This document shows, in pieces, positions 34,964 to 44,987 of a stretch of DNA of 64,000 bases. This DNA comes from Jannaschia marina (GTDB taxonomy: Bacteria > Pseudomonadota > Alphaproteobacteria > Rhodobacterales > Rhodobacteraceae). The notes under the pieces were generated by a model. It searched no databases. It saw nothing but the letters and a program-made list of their open reading frames with translations, and was not told where the DNA came from. Within the stretch, counting starts at the first letter, position 1. Each line of letters starts with the position of its first letter. Made by a program: the position numbers and the translations under genes. The stretch is taken from contig NZ_JABVAX010000003.1 in assembly GCF_013404595.1 (NCBI RefSeq), forward strand, positions 248,001 through 312,000. The letters are read 5' to 3'.

Positions 34964-36538
34964 ATGAACCGATTCCTGACCGCCACCGCGGCCCTTGCGC
35001 TGACCGCGGGCACCGCCGCCGCCGACGGCCACGCGGCCTATACGCTGCACATCCTGCACATCAACGACCTGCACAGCCGGATCGAGCCGATCAACCGCTT
35101 CGATTCCACCTGTTCGGCCGAGGATGACGCGGCGGGCGAATGCTTCGGCGGCGTGGCGCGGGTCAAGACCTTCATCGACGCCAAACGCGCCGAGCTCGAG
35201 GGCGAGAACCTGATCGTCCTCGACGCCGGCGACCAGTTCCAGGGGTCGCTCATGTACACCACCTTCAAGGGCGACGTCGAAGCCGAGATGATGAACGCCA
35301 TCGGCTTCGACGCCATGGCCGTGGGCAACCACGAGTTCGACGACGGCCCCGAGCAGCTGGCCGAGTTCTCGGGCGAGGTGGAGGTGCCGATCATCTCCGG
35401 CAACCTCGACCTGAGCCAGTCGGACGTGCTGGGCGACGAGCAGGTCGCCGATCACATCATCCTCGAGGTCGGCGGCGAGCGCATCGGCATCGTCTCGGCC
35501 CTCGCGACCGACACGACCGAGACGTCGAGCCCCGGCCCGAACGTCATCTTCCAGGACGAGATCGAGGCGCTGCAGGCCGATGTCGATGCGCTCACCGAGG
35601 AGGGCGTGACCAAGATCATTGCGCTCACCCACGTGGGCCTGCCGAAGGACCGCGAGATCGCCGAGGGCGTGACCGGCCTCGACGCCATCGTCGGCGGGCA
35701 TTCCCACACGCTCCTGTCGAACACCGAGGAGGACACCCCGAGCTATCCGACCGAGGTGAATGGCGTGCCGATCGTGCAGGCCTATGCCTACTCGAAGTAC
35801 GTGGGCCACCTGACGCTCGAATTCGACGCCGAGGGCAACGTGCTGTCGGCCACGGGCGACACGAGCCTGCTCGACGCCTCCGTCACCCCCGACGAGGAGA
35901 TCGCCGCCCGCATCGCCGAGCTGGCCGGCCCCATCGAGGAGCTGAAGGCCCGCGTGATCGGCGAATCCGCCGAAGCCATCGAAGGCTCCCGCGAGGTCTG
36001 CCGCGCGCAGGTCTGCGCCATGGGCGTGCTGATCGCCGATGCGATGCTCGACCGCGTCGCCGACCAGGGCATCGACATCGCCATTCAGAACGGCGGCGGG
36101 ATCCGCGCGTCGATCGACGCCGGCGAGGTAACGATGGGCGAGGTGCTCACCGTCCTGCCGTTCCAGAACACCCTCTCGACGTTCCGTGTCGACGGCGCGG
36201 CGATCCTCGCGGCGCTCGAAAACGGCGTCAGCGAGATCGAGGAGGGCGCCGGGCGCTTCCCGCAGGTCGCCGGCATGTCCTACGCCTTCGATGCGAGCGC
36301 CGAGCCAGGCAGCCGCATCAGCGACGTGATGGTCGGCGGCGAGCCGCTCGATCCCGCCAAGACCTACGGCGTCGTGTCGAACAACTACGTCCGCAACGGC
36401 GGCGACGGCTACGCGATGTTCGTGGATGCCGCCGATGCCTACGATTTCGGCCCGGACCTCGCTGATGTGACGGCCGAGTACCTCGCCGAGAACGGGCCCT
36501 ACACGCCCTTCACCGACGACCGCATCGTCGCGAAGTAG
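34964..36538 (+). CDS. Secreted 5'-nucleotidase / UshA-type metallophosphatase
   Basis: A Sec signal peptide (MNRFLTATAALALTAGTAAA) leads to a periplasmic enzyme of about 504 residues. The N-terminal metallophosphoesterase domain has INDLHSRIEP, DAGDQFQGS and VGNHEFDDG, then GGHSHTLL. The C-terminal 5'-nucleotidase domain has QNGGGIRASIDAGEVTMGEV, LPFQNTLSTFRVDG and NNYVRNGGDGYAMF. It releases phosphate from nucleotides outside the cell, useful for phosphate or nucleoside scavenging. The gene appears monocistronic, with hairpins downstream. Confidence 0.92.
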   Translation: MNRFLTATAALALTAGTAAADGHAAYTLHILHINDLHSRIEPINRFDSTCSAEDDAAGECFGGVARVKTFIDAKRAELEGENLIVLDAGDQFQGSLMYTTFKGDVEAEMMNAIGFDAMAVGNHEFDDGPEQLAEFSGEVEVPIISGNLDLSQSDVLGDEQVADHIILEVGGERIGIVSALATDTTETSSPGPNVIFQDEIEALQADVDALTEEGVTKIIALTHVGLPKDREIAEGVTGLDAIVGGHSHTLLSNTEEDTPSYPTEVNGVPIVQAYAYSKYVGHLTLEFDAEGNVLSATGDTSLLDASVTPDEEIAARIAELAGPIEELKARVIGESAEAIEGSREVCRAQVCAMGVLIADAMLDRVADQGIDIAIQNGGGIRASIDAGEVTMGEVLTVLPFQNTLSTFRVDGAAILAALENGVSEIEEGAGRFPQVAGMSYAFDASAEPGSRISDVMVGGEPLDPAKTYGVVSNNYVRNGGDGYAMFVDAADAYDFGPDLADVTAEYLAENGPYTPFTDDRIVAK

Positions 36539-36545
36539 GGGTCCC

Positions 36546-36609
36546 TGTCAGAAATCTCTGACAAACGGCCCAAAAAAATCTGTGGAGAGCAACCTTTTAG
36601 GGTTGCTCT
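36546..36609 (+). terminator. Two hairpins downstream of the 5'-nucleotidase gene
   Basis: Arms TGTCAGA/TCTGACA (36546-36563, loop AATC) are followed by arms AGAGCAACC/GGTTGCTCT (36586-36609, loop TTTTAG). The surrounding 60 bases are unusually AT-rich for this genome. The second hairpin is the likelier terminator; a clear U run is absent. Confidence 0.55.
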
Positions 36610-36707
36610 TCGCTCTTCGGTTGTGAATGTAAACAAGAGTGTAAGTTGCGTATTTGCAAAAGTGTCCTATTTAGTGGACAATTCTGCACCCGGGCGGGGG
36701 GCACCCC

Positions 36708-36731
36708 GGAACGACCGCCCGAACCGACGTT
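36708..36731 (+). promoter_or_regulatory. Candidate EcfG-type (general stress) promoter
   Basis: GGAAC at 36708-36712 and CGTT at 36728-36731 fit the -35 and -10 elements of the alphaproteobacterial stress sigma factor EcfG, but the spacer is 15 bases rather than 16-17. The predicted start would lie just ahead of the HWE-type kinase gene at 36765. HWE-type kinases act in that stress pathway in related bacteria, which makes the match attractive but unproven. Confidence 0.35.
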
Positions 36732-36764
36732 CGCACCTGCAAGGCGAAACCGAGGACTGCCGAC

Positions 36765-37859
36765 ATGCTCGCTCCAATTTCACTCGACCAGAAGGCGCGG
36801 CTTGCCGCGATCGACCGCTACGAACTCGGCACCGACAGCCATGCGGGGGAGTTCGACAGCATCGCTGAACTCGCCGCGCAGATCTGCCAGTGCCCGATCT
36901 CGCTCGTCTCCATCGTGCGCGCCGACGACCAGCGTTTCGAGGCGGCCTGCGGGCTCGACCTGACCGGGACGCCGCTCGAATCCTCGATCTGCAGCCACGC
37001 CATCCTGCAGGGCGACATCCTGGAGATCCCCGACACGCGCCTCGACATGCGCACCGCCGACAACCCGCTCGTCACCGACGCGGACGACCCGCTCCTCTTC
37101 TACGCCGGGGCCCAGATCGTCACCCGCAGCGGGATCGCCCTCGGCACGCTCTGCGTGCTCGACCGCCGGCCGCGACGCCTCGGCGATACCGAGCGCCGGG
37201 CACTGCGCATCCTCTCGAACCAGGTGATGCAGTATCTCGAACTGCACGAGGCCCTGCGGGCCCAGGAGGCCATGCGCCGGGAGGTCGATCACCGCGTCAA
37301 GAACAGCCTCGCCAATGTCGCCGCCATGACCCGGATGGCCGCGCGTCGCGCGGAGGGCGAGACGCGGGAGGCGCTGATGGCCGTGGAGTCGCGCATCGAG
37401 GTGATGGTCGCGCTGCACGACGACCTCTACCGCGCCAAGGAATCCGAAGCGCCGATGGAGATCGTGCCCTATCTCAACCGCGTCATCTCTCACCTGCGCC
37501 ACATCGCGCCCGCGGGGGTGGACATCACCTCCCATGTCGACCCGCTCGACCTCGAGGCACGCAGGGCCTCGGCGCTCGGGGTCCTCGTGAACGAGATGAT
37601 TTCGAACGCCTGCAAGCACGGCTTCCCCGACGAACGCGCGGGCCGCATCGCGCTCAGCGGCGCGCGGGGCGGTGACGGGGTCTATCGTCTCGAATGTGTC
37701 GACGACGGCGTCGGGACCGGCGGGGCGGAGACCCCGCAGAGCGGTCTCGGCCGCCGCATCATGCTCGCCTCGGCCGAGCAACTCGGCGGTGTTCTCGAGA
37801 TGGCCCCGGGACCGCAGGGCTACCGCGTCGCGCTGGAGTTCCGTCTCACGAACGATTGA
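36765..37859 (+). CDS. GAF-domain histidine kinase of the HWE/HisKA_2 family, 364 aa
   Basis: Residues about 15-155 form a GAF sensor domain (ISLVSIVRADDQRFEAACG, GTLCVLDRRPR). The kinase part begins at EVDHRVKNSLANVAAM near residue 172 with the phosphoaccepting histidine in DHRVKNS, and the ATP-binding domain has NEMISNACKHGFP near 275 and DDGVGTGG further on. It has no transmembrane helix, so it senses a cytosolic signal. Partner receiver genes are not in this window. An EcfG-like promoter lies upstream. Confidence 0.85.
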   Translation: MLAPISLDQKARLAAIDRYELGTDSHAGEFDSIAELAAQICQCPISLVSIVRADDQRFEAACGLDLTGTPLESSICSHAILQGDILEIPDTRLDMRTADNPLVTDADDPLLFYAGAQIVTRSGIALGTLCVLDRRPRRLGDTERRALRILSNQVMQYLELHEALRAQEAMRREVDHRVKNSLANVAAMTRMAARRAEGETREALMAVESRIEVMVALHDDLYRAKESEAPMEIVPYLNRVISHLRHIAPAGVDITSHVDPLDLEARRASALGVLVNEMISNACKHGFPDERAGRIALSGARGGDGVYRLECVDDGVGTGGAETPQSGLGRRIMLASAEQLGGVLEMAPGPQGYRVALEFRLTND

Positions 37860-37902
37860 GCGGCGGTCGCGGTGCGGCACCAGACTTCGAAGACCGCGTT
37901 TT

Positions 37903-38064
37903 CGTCGGGCGTGATCCGACGATCTCGCATCCGTTCGCGTCGCCGTATGGCACGAGATTGCCGGGTCGAGGCCGGCCATGAAGTCCGCAGCGCGGCAGCC
38001 GGGGCGGTCGACGGACAACGCAGGCCGTGCTGGCCTTCCCGTCATCGTCGTGCCTGACCCGACG
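37903..38064. repeat. Intergenic palindromic repeat, copies B and inverted B'
   Basis: Copy B has hairpins CGTCGG/CCGACG (37903-37921) and GCCGG/CCGGC (37960-37976); an inverted half-copy follows with CGTCG/CGACG at 38046-38064. The core of B' (GTCGTGCCTGACCCGAC) differs from copy A at 16577 by one base. The element fills the 265-base gap between the kinase and the HMCES-like genes, and no gene is hidden in it. Confidence 0.6.
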
Positions 38065-38124
38065 GTCTGCCAGCCCAGGTGCACGCGGCTTCACCCCCCA
38101 CGGAAAACCACCTACGGTCCGTCC

Positions 38125-38796
38125 ATGTGCGGACGCTACGCCCAGACCCTTCCTCCCGACGCCATGGTCGATCTCTTCGAGGCCGAGCCCGCGAACGACC
38201 TGCCCGAGGGGCCGCGCTGGAACGTCTGTCCGACCATGCAGATCCCGGTCGTCGCAACCTTCGGTGGACGGCGGCGGCTTCTGCCGATGCGGTGGGGCTT
38301 CCTGCCGCATTGGTATGACAGCCCGACGGCGGGGCCGCTCCTCATCAACGCGCGGGCCGAGACGATCGCGACGAAGCCCGCCTTCCGCGACGCTTGCCGG
38401 CAGCGCCGCTGCATCATCCCTGCGACCGGCTTCTACGAATGGACGAAGGCCGCCGACGGCACGCGTCTGCCGTGGTATTTTTACGACCCCTCGGGCGCGC
38501 CGCTCGTCTTCGCGGGCATCTGGCAGCCTTGGGGGCCGGACGGGCTTCGGACCTGCGCGATCGTCAGCTGCGCCGCCGGTCCGACGATGGCCGAGGTTCA
38601 CCACCGCGAACCGGTGACGCTCGCGCCTGCCGACCGGGCGCTCTGGCTCGGAGAGGCGGGGCAGGGGGCGGCCGTTCTGATGCGCGCGGCCCCGGAGGGG
38701 CGGATCGCGCGCCACCGCGTCTCGCGCGCTGTCAATTCGAACCGGTCCGAGGGACCGGAGCTGATCGCGCCACTGACCGATGCGGGGGACGTCTGA
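38125..38796 (+). CDS. SOS response-associated peptidase / HMCES-YedK family, 223 aa
   Basis: The protein starts with MCGR, and the cysteine at position 2, exposed after methionine removal, forms a covalent DNA-protein crosslink with abasic sites. Further family motifs are WNVCPTMQIPVV (near residue 32), MRWGFLPHWY, INARAETIATKPAFRDA, CIIPATGFYEW and the VHHREPV region, which normally reads HxRMP and here has glutamate in place of methionine. No SOS box is visible upstream. The start is fixed by the cysteine requirement. Confidence 0.9.
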   Translation: MCGRYAQTLPPDAMVDLFEAEPANDLPEGPRWNVCPTMQIPVVATFGGRRRLLPMRWGFLPHWYDSPTAGPLLINARAETIATKPAFRDACRQRRCIIPATGFYEWTKAADGTRLPWYFYDPSGAPLVFAGIWQPWGPDGLRTCAIVSCAAGPTMAEVHHREPVTLAPADRALWLGEAGQGAAVLMRAAPEGRIARHRVSRAVNSNRSEGPELIAPLTDAGDV

Positions 38797-38853
38797 CGGT
38801 TTGTACAAAACGTCGAACGAAGGTGGCGCGGTCTGTACGATATGTACAGACCG
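38796..38853. promoter_or_regulatory. Two TGTAC palindromes after the HMCES-like gene
   Basis: ACGGTTTGTACAAAACGT (38796-38813) is a near-perfect palindrome, and CGGTCTGTAC-GATAT-GTACAGACCG (38829-38853) is a perfect inverted repeat with 10-base arms. Both are centred on GTAC. Similar TTTGTAC sequences recur at 63843-63892. The second repeat could also act as a terminator hairpin, but the shared TGTAC core suggests a DNA-binding site. Confidence 0.5.
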
Positions 38854-39116
38854 GCCGGTCTTCAGGGAGAGAGAGACGAAGATCGAGCCCGGGGGATCGC
38901 AAAGGGGGGAGGATTGATCGACCCCGCGCCGGATCATCGTCACCCTCCTGCATGGTCGCCAAATGTGTCGCGAATGAGGCGGACTTCGGGTGATCTCGGG
39001 ACAATTCGAGGTTTCCCCCGCATTGTTTCGCGGGGCCGAACAATCGCTCCCGGCCTCGCCGGGTGCCGGGAGCTGCGGCCTAACTTATTGCCAGAATTGC
39101 AAAACCTGGACCGAGA
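38854..39116. other. Intergenic stretch downstream of thrS with hairpins
   Basis: Two stem-loops are visible, CCCCGC/GCGGGG (39016-39035) and GCTCCCGGC/GCCGGGAGC (39046-39073), the latter placed to end the leftward thrS transcript. A short rightward open frame from 38990 contains a CQNC pair but runs into thrS, so I do not call it a gene. Nothing else is seen. Confidence 0.4.
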
Positions 39117-41063
39117 TCACCGAAGATCCGGCGGAGTCGCCTCCGCCCCGAGGCCGTCGGTCACCGTGTCGAGCGTCAGCACCTGTGTCGCCTTGTCCCC
39201 CAGCCGGCGCAGGGTGACGGTGCGATCCTCGACCTCCTTGCGTCCGATGGCGAGGATGACGGGCACCTTGGAAAGCGAATGCTCGCGGACCTTGTAGTTG
39301 ATCTTCTCGTTCCGGATGTCGGCCTCGACGCGCACCCCGGCCGCCGTCAGGGCCTCCACGACCTCGCGCACGTAGTTGTCCGCCTCGGAGACGATGGAGG
39401 CCACCACGACCTGTCGCGGGGCCAGCCAGAAGGGCAGGCGGCCGGCGTGCTCCTCGATCAGGATGCCGATGAAGCGCTCGAAGGAGCCGAGGGTCGCGCG
39501 GTGCAGCATCACGGGGCGATGCCGGTCCCCGTCCTCGCCGATATAGCTCGCGTCCAGGCGTTCGGGCAGCACGAAGTCGACCTGATGCGTCCCGCATTGC
39601 CAGTCGCGTCCGATGGCGTCGGTCAGGACGAATTCGAGCTTCGGGCCGTAGAACGCGCCTTCGCCCGGGTTGACCTCGGGTTCGATCCCTGCGGCGCGGG
39701 TGGCGTCGAGGAGCGCGGTCTCGGCCTTGTCCCAGACCGCGTCGGAGCCCGCGCGGACCTCGGGGCGGGTGGAAAACTTTACCTTAAAATTTTCGAACCC
39801 CAGGTCGCGGTAGATCGAGGAGAGGAAGTCGATGTAGGTACTCGTCTCCGACCCGATCTGGTCTTCGCGGCAGAAGATATGCCCGTCGTCCTGCGTGAAG
39901 CCGCGGACGCGCATGATGCCGTGGAGCGCGCCCGAAGGCTCGTAGCGCGCGCAGGAGCCGAATTCGGCCATCCTGAGCGGCAGGTCGCGGTAGGATTTCA
40001 GGCCCTGGTTGAAGATCTGGACGTGACAGGGGCAGTTCATGGGCTTGAGCGCGTTCACGGCCTTCTCGCGCGCGTGCTCCTCGTCCACTTCGACGATGAA
40101 CATGTTCTCCTGATACTTCTCCCAGTGCCCGCTCTCGACCCAGAGCTTGCGGTCGACGACCTGGGGCGTGTTCACCTCCACGTAGCCGCCGGCGCGCTGC
40201 TTGCGGCGCACGAAGTCCTGGAGCGTGGTGTAGATCGTCCAGCCGTTCGGGTGCCAGAAGACCTGGCCCGGGGCCTCTTCCTGCATGTGGTAGAGATCCA
40301 TCTCGCGGCCGAGGCGACGGTGGTCGCGGGCCTCGGCTTCCTCCAGGAACTTCAGATGCGCCCTCAGGTCGTCGCGGTTGCGGAAGGCGATGCCGTAGAT
40401 GCGCTGCAACTGCGGGCGCGTGTTGTCGCCCAGCCAGTAGGCCGAGGAGACCCGCGTCAGCTTGAAGGCATCGGCCGGGATCTGGCCGGTATGCTGAAGG
40501 TGCGGGCCGCGGCAGAGATCCTGCCAGTCGCCGTGCCAGTACATGCGGATCGGCTCGTCGCCCGGAATGCGGTCGAGAAGCTCCACCTTGTAGGGCTCCT
40601 CCGTCGCCTCGTAATGCGCGCGGGCCCTGTCGCGCGGCCAGACCTCGGTGCGCACGGGGTCGCGGGCGGCGATGATGCGCTTCATCTCCGCTTCGATGGT
40701 GCCGAGGTCTTCGGGCGTGAAGGGCTCCTCCCGGTCGAAATCGTAGAACCAGCCGAAATCGCGAACGGGGCCGATGGTGACCTTGACGTCGGGCCAGATC
40801 GTCTGGACGGCGCGGGCCATGACGTGGGCGAGGTCATGGCGGATCAGCTCGAGCGCCGGTTCCTCGTCCTGCATGGTGTTGATCGCGATGGAGGCGTCCT
40901 GCTCGATGGGCCAGGCCAGATCCCAGTGGGCGTCGTTCACCGTGGCGGAGATCGCCTTCTTCGAAAGCGACTTGGAGATGCCTTCGGCGATCTCCGCCGG
41001 CGTGACGCCGACCGGGTAGTCGGCCGCGCGGCCATCGGGGAAGGTGAGGGTGATCTGGGACAT
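39117..41063 (-). CDS. thrS: Threonine--tRNA ligase
   Basis: The class II synthetase charges tRNA-Thr and edits mischarged serine. It starts at 41063 after GGAGGACCACG with the TGS domain ([19 protein letters not shown]). The editing domain follows, then the catalytic core with the zinc cysteine in [12 protein letters not shown], the class II motif [22 protein letters not shown] and [13 protein letters not shown], then the anticodon-binding domain ([20 protein letters not shown]). The length of 648 is normal. A short AT-rich codon patch lies near residue 430. Confidence 0.95.
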   Translation of the reverse strand: MSQITLTFPDGRAADYPVGVTPAEIAEGISKSLSKKAISATVNDAHWDLAWPIEQDASIAINTMQDEEPALELIRHDLAHVMARAVQTIWPDVKVTIGPVRDFGWFYDFDREEPFTPEDLGTIEAEMKRIIAARDPVRTEVWPRDRARAHYEATEEPYKVELLDRIPGDEPIRMYWHGDWQDLCRGPHLQHTGQIPADAFKLTRVSSAYWLGDNTRPQLQRIYGIAFRNRDDLRAHLKFLEEAEARDHRRLGREMDLYHMQEEAPGQVFWHPNGWTIYTTLQDFVRRKQRAGGYVEVNTPQVVDRKLWVESGHWEKYQENMFIVEVDEEHAREKAVNALKPMNCPCHVQIFNQGLKSYRDLPLRMAEFGSCARYEPSGALHGIMRVRGFTQDDGHIFCREDQIGSETSTYIDFLSSIYRDLGFENFKVKFSTRPEVRAGSDAVWDKAETALLDATRAAGIEPEVNPGEGAFYGPKLEFVLTDAIGRDWQCGTHQVDFVLPERLDASYIGEDGDRHRPVMLHRATLGSFERFIGILIEEHAGRLPFWLAPRQVVVASIVSEADNYVREVVEALTAAGVRVEADIRNEKINYKVREHSLSKVPVILAIGRKEVEDRTVTLRRLGDKATQVLTLDTVTDGLGAEATPPDLR

Positions 41064-41136
41064 CGTGGTCCTCCGTCGTTTGGCGCCTACGGCACGCCCG
41101 GTTGCGGGTCTGGTGCCGCGCCTTTTGGCGGGACCG

Positions 41137-41150
41137 TTGATGCAGGTCAA
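41137..41150. promoter_or_regulatory. FNR/FnrL-type box upstream of the universal stress gene
   Basis: TTGAT-GCAG-GTCAA matches the FNR-family consensus TTGAT-N4-ATCAA at nine of ten fixed positions. It lies 60 bases before the ATG of the universal stress protein, a standard position for activation, and in the divergent gap with thrS. FnrL- or Dnr-type oxygen/nitric oxide control is therefore likely. Confidence 0.6.
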
Positions 41151-41210
41151 GGCGTTGCGGCGGCCCCACCGCGAGTGTGCCGCCAACGACAGACGAGAAA
41201 GGACGACGCC

Positions 41211-42053
41211 ATGACCCCCATCCTTGTTGCCACCGACCTCAGCGCCCGCTCCGATCGCGCGGTGCAGCGCGCCGCCGATCTGGCCCGGGGCCTGGGCGCG
41301 GAGCTGCACATCCTGCATGTGATCGACGACGAGATCCCGGCCAGCTTTCTGCGCCGGCGTTGCGAGGAGGCGGAAGCCACGATCCGGTCCATGGTCAAGG
41401 GATCCGAAGTGCTCGCCGCGCTCGATCCCAGGATCGACGTCGAGGCCGGCCACCCGCCGCGCGTGATCGCGAGTGCGACCGCCGAGCGGGACGTGGGCCT
41501 CCTCGTTCTCGGCACGCATCGGAGCCGCGGTCTGCGCGACCTCGTCGGCGTCCCGAGCCTTTGCCGCGTGCTGCGCGCGGTCGAGGTGCCCGTCCTGATC
41601 GCGGTGGGTGAGCCGGTGAGCTACGGCACCGTGGTCGTGGGCTACGACTTTTCGCCCGCCGCGGCTACGGCGACGGACCTCGCGCGCCGCCTTGCGCCGG
41701 ATGCGCGTCTGCGGCTCGTGCATGCGTGGCAGGACACGATGGTCGGGGCCCGGTCGCTGCGGGGTATCGAGGCCGTGACCCGTGCGGAGCAGGACAGTAT
41801 CGACCGACGTCTCGCGGAGGTCGTCGGCACGCTCGAGCCCGGCGGAATGGAGGTGAGCGCGGATCGCGTGACCGGCGGGCCGGAGGCCGCGCTGCTGCAG
41901 GCGGCGGAGCGGCCCGACATCGATCTGCTGGCGCTTGGCCGGCACGCGCGGTCGGGCCTTGCCCGGTTCTTCCTCGGCGATACCGCGGAGGCCATGGCGC
42001 TCGAGGCGCCCTGCGACGTGCTGATCGCCACGCCGGCCCTGCGCGGGGACTGA
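41211..42053 (+). CDS. Tandem universal stress protein (UspA family), 280 aa
   Basis: Two Usp domains occupy residues about 1-135 and 140-280. The second has the nucleotide-loop pattern [18 protein letters not shown], while the first has the weaker [16 protein letters not shown]. The start at 41211 follows GAAAGGACGACGCC. Tandem Usp proteins are often induced under low oxygen or stationary phase, which agrees with the FNR-type box upstream. The precise role is unknown. Confidence 0.88.
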   Translation: MTPILVATDLSARSDRAVQRAADLARGLGAELHILHVIDDEIPASFLRRRCEEAEATIRSMVKGSEVLAALDPRIDVEAGHPPRVIASATAERDVGLLVLGTHRSRGLRDLVGVPSLCRVLRAVEVPVLIAVGEPVSYGTVVVGYDFSPAAATATDLARRLAPDARLRLVHAWQDTMVGARSLRGIEAVTRAEQDSIDRRLAEVVGTLEPGGMEVSADRVTGGPEAALLQAAERPDIDLLALGRHARSGLARFFLGDTAEAMALEAPCDVLIATPALRGD

Positions 42054-42104
42054 ACGCAGGGCCGGGCCTCGGTGGGGCGCACGGCCGTCGTGCGACACCG
42101 AGCG

Positions 42105-42138
42105 CGGGTCGCTCCCCGGGGCCACGGGGAGCGACCCG
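42105..42138 (+). terminator. Strong hairpin between the stress gene and guaB
   Basis: A perfect 13-base stem (CGGGTCGCTCCCC/GGGGAGCGACCCG) with an eight-base loop lies about 50 bases after the stress-gene stop. No U run follows it. It probably ends that transcript or stabilises its 3' end. Confidence 0.6.
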
Positions 42139-42190
42139 CCGACGTCTCTGCCGGGTGTTTCGGGGGGTTTCCATTTCGCCGGACGCGTGA

Positions 42191-43678
<1,488 letters not shown>

Positions 43679-43696
43679 GCCGGAGGGCCGTGCGCG

Positions 43697-44875
43697 ATGA
43701 CCCCCGGAGCCCGCGTTCAGGCGGCCATCGAGGTGCTCGAACGGGTGCTGGGCGGCATGGCGGCCGAGCGCGCGCTGACGACCTGGGCGCGGGCCAGCCG
43801 CTTCGCCGGCTCGAAGGACCGCGCCGCCGTGCGGGACCATGTCTTCGACGCCCTGCGCAGGCTGCGCAGCGCCGCCTGGACCGGCGGGCTGGAGCGGATG
43901 CCCGTCGAGGGCGACGCGCGGCAGGTTCTGGCCGGCGACCTCGCCCAACGGGGGGCGGATCTCGGGCGGCTCTTTACCGGCGCGGGGCACGCGCCCGCGC
44001 CGCTGGACCGGCCGCTTTCCGATAAGGGGCCGATGCCCGGGGTCGTGGCCCTCGATGCGCCCGACTGGATCGTGGCACGGCTGCGCTCCGATCTCGGGGC
44101 AGCCGCCGACGCGGCGCTTGCCGCGCTGCGTACCCGCGGGCCGGTTTTCCTGCGTGCGAACCTCGCCCGGACGTCGCCCGCCCGGCTCATCGCCCGCCTG
44201 ACGGAGGAGGGGATCGCAGCGTACCCCCATCCGATGGTCGAAACGGCCTTGATGCTGGAGGGCGCGCCACGCGGTCTCGCCAGCCTGCCCTCCTTCCGCG
44301 ATGGCCTTTGGGAATTGCAGGATGCGGGGTCGCAGGCGCTCGTCGCGCATCTGCCGGAGGCACCGGGCGGGCGCGTCCTCGATCTCTGCGCCGGGGGCGG
44401 GGGCAAGGCGCTGGCCTATGCCGCGCGGAGCGACGCCGCCGTCTTTGCCCATGATGCGGCCGCCGACCGTATGGCGGACCTGCCCCGTCGCGCCGCCCGC
44501 GCCGGGGTCCGGATCGCCTGCCTCGCCGATCCCGAGGCACAGGGGCCTTTCGACGGCGTCATCGCCGACGTGCCCTGTTCGGGCAGCGGCAGCTGGCGCC
44601 GCGCGCCCGAGGCCAAGTGGCGGCTCACCGAAGCGCGCCTGGACGAGTTGACCGGCCTGCAGGACGCGATCCTCGACCGCGCGGTGGATCTCGTCCGCCC
44701 CGGCGGCTGGATCGGCTACATGACCTGTTCGATTTTTACGATCGAGAACGCGGCCCGCGTCGACGCGGCCCTCACCCGTCATCCGGCCCTTTCGGCCGAG
44801 CGGAACTGGGCCTGCCTGCCGGAGGTCGACGGCCCCGATGGCTTCCATCTGACGGTGCTGCGCAAGCGGGGCTAG
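43697..44875 (+). CDS. RsmB/NOP-family RNA (cytosine-5) methyltransferase, 392 aa
   Basis: The C-terminal methyltransferase domain has the SAM-binding region VLDLCAGGGGKALAYA near residue 230, DVPCSGSGSWRRAPEAKW near 290 and YMTCSIFTIEN near 340; the two cysteines (PCS and TCS) are the pair used by m5C RNA enzymes. The N-terminal RsmB-like helical part (residues about 1-150) is present but short. The target is probably 16S rRNA, though other RNAs are possible. The SAM and cysteine motifs are intact. Confidence 0.87.
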   Translation: MTPGARVQAAIEVLERVLGGMAAERALTTWARASRFAGSKDRAAVRDHVFDALRRLRSAAWTGGLERMPVEGDARQVLAGDLAQRGADLGRLFTGAGHAPAPLDRPLSDKGPMPGVVALDAPDWIVARLRSDLGAAADAALAALRTRGPVFLRANLARTSPARLIARLTEEGIAAYPHPMVETALMLEGAPRGLASLPSFRDGLWELQDAGSQALVAHLPEAPGGRVLDLCAGGGGKALAYAARSDAAVFAHDAAADRMADLPRRAARAGVRIACLADPEAQGPFDGVIADVPCSGSGSWRRAPEAKWRLTEARLDELTGLQDAILDRAVDLVRPGGWIGYMTCSIFTIENAARVDAALTRHPALSAERNWACLPEVDGPDGFHLTVLRKRG

Positions 44876-44902
44876 TGCGAAAAGCGCAATGTGATAGGCT
44901 CG

Positions 44903-44918
44903 TTAACACGACCTTAAC
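44903..44918 (+). promoter_or_regulatory. CtrA-binding site upstream of cckA
   Basis: TTAA-CACGACC-TTAAC matches the full CtrA consensus TTAA-N7-TTAAC. It lies 70 bases before the TTG start at 44988. A CtrA box usually overlaps the -35 region, putting the transcript start close to 44945, which argues against an ATG at 44943. Confidence 0.75.
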
Positions 44919-44987
44919 GATCCGTTCGCCATACCAGCGTGGATGATTCCATGCGGGGCCCGCACAACTTCGACGAAAGGGAAGCCT

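Noticed and set aside
38990..39217. Short rightward frame with a CQNC pair
   Set aside because: It overlaps the thrS 3' end, has no clear ribosome-binding site and ends in low-complexity proline/arginine sequence.
41064..41136. Leader or T-box regulation of thrS
   Set aside because: No T-box, anti-terminator or leader peptide is visible, and such leaders are not usual in alphaproteobacteria.
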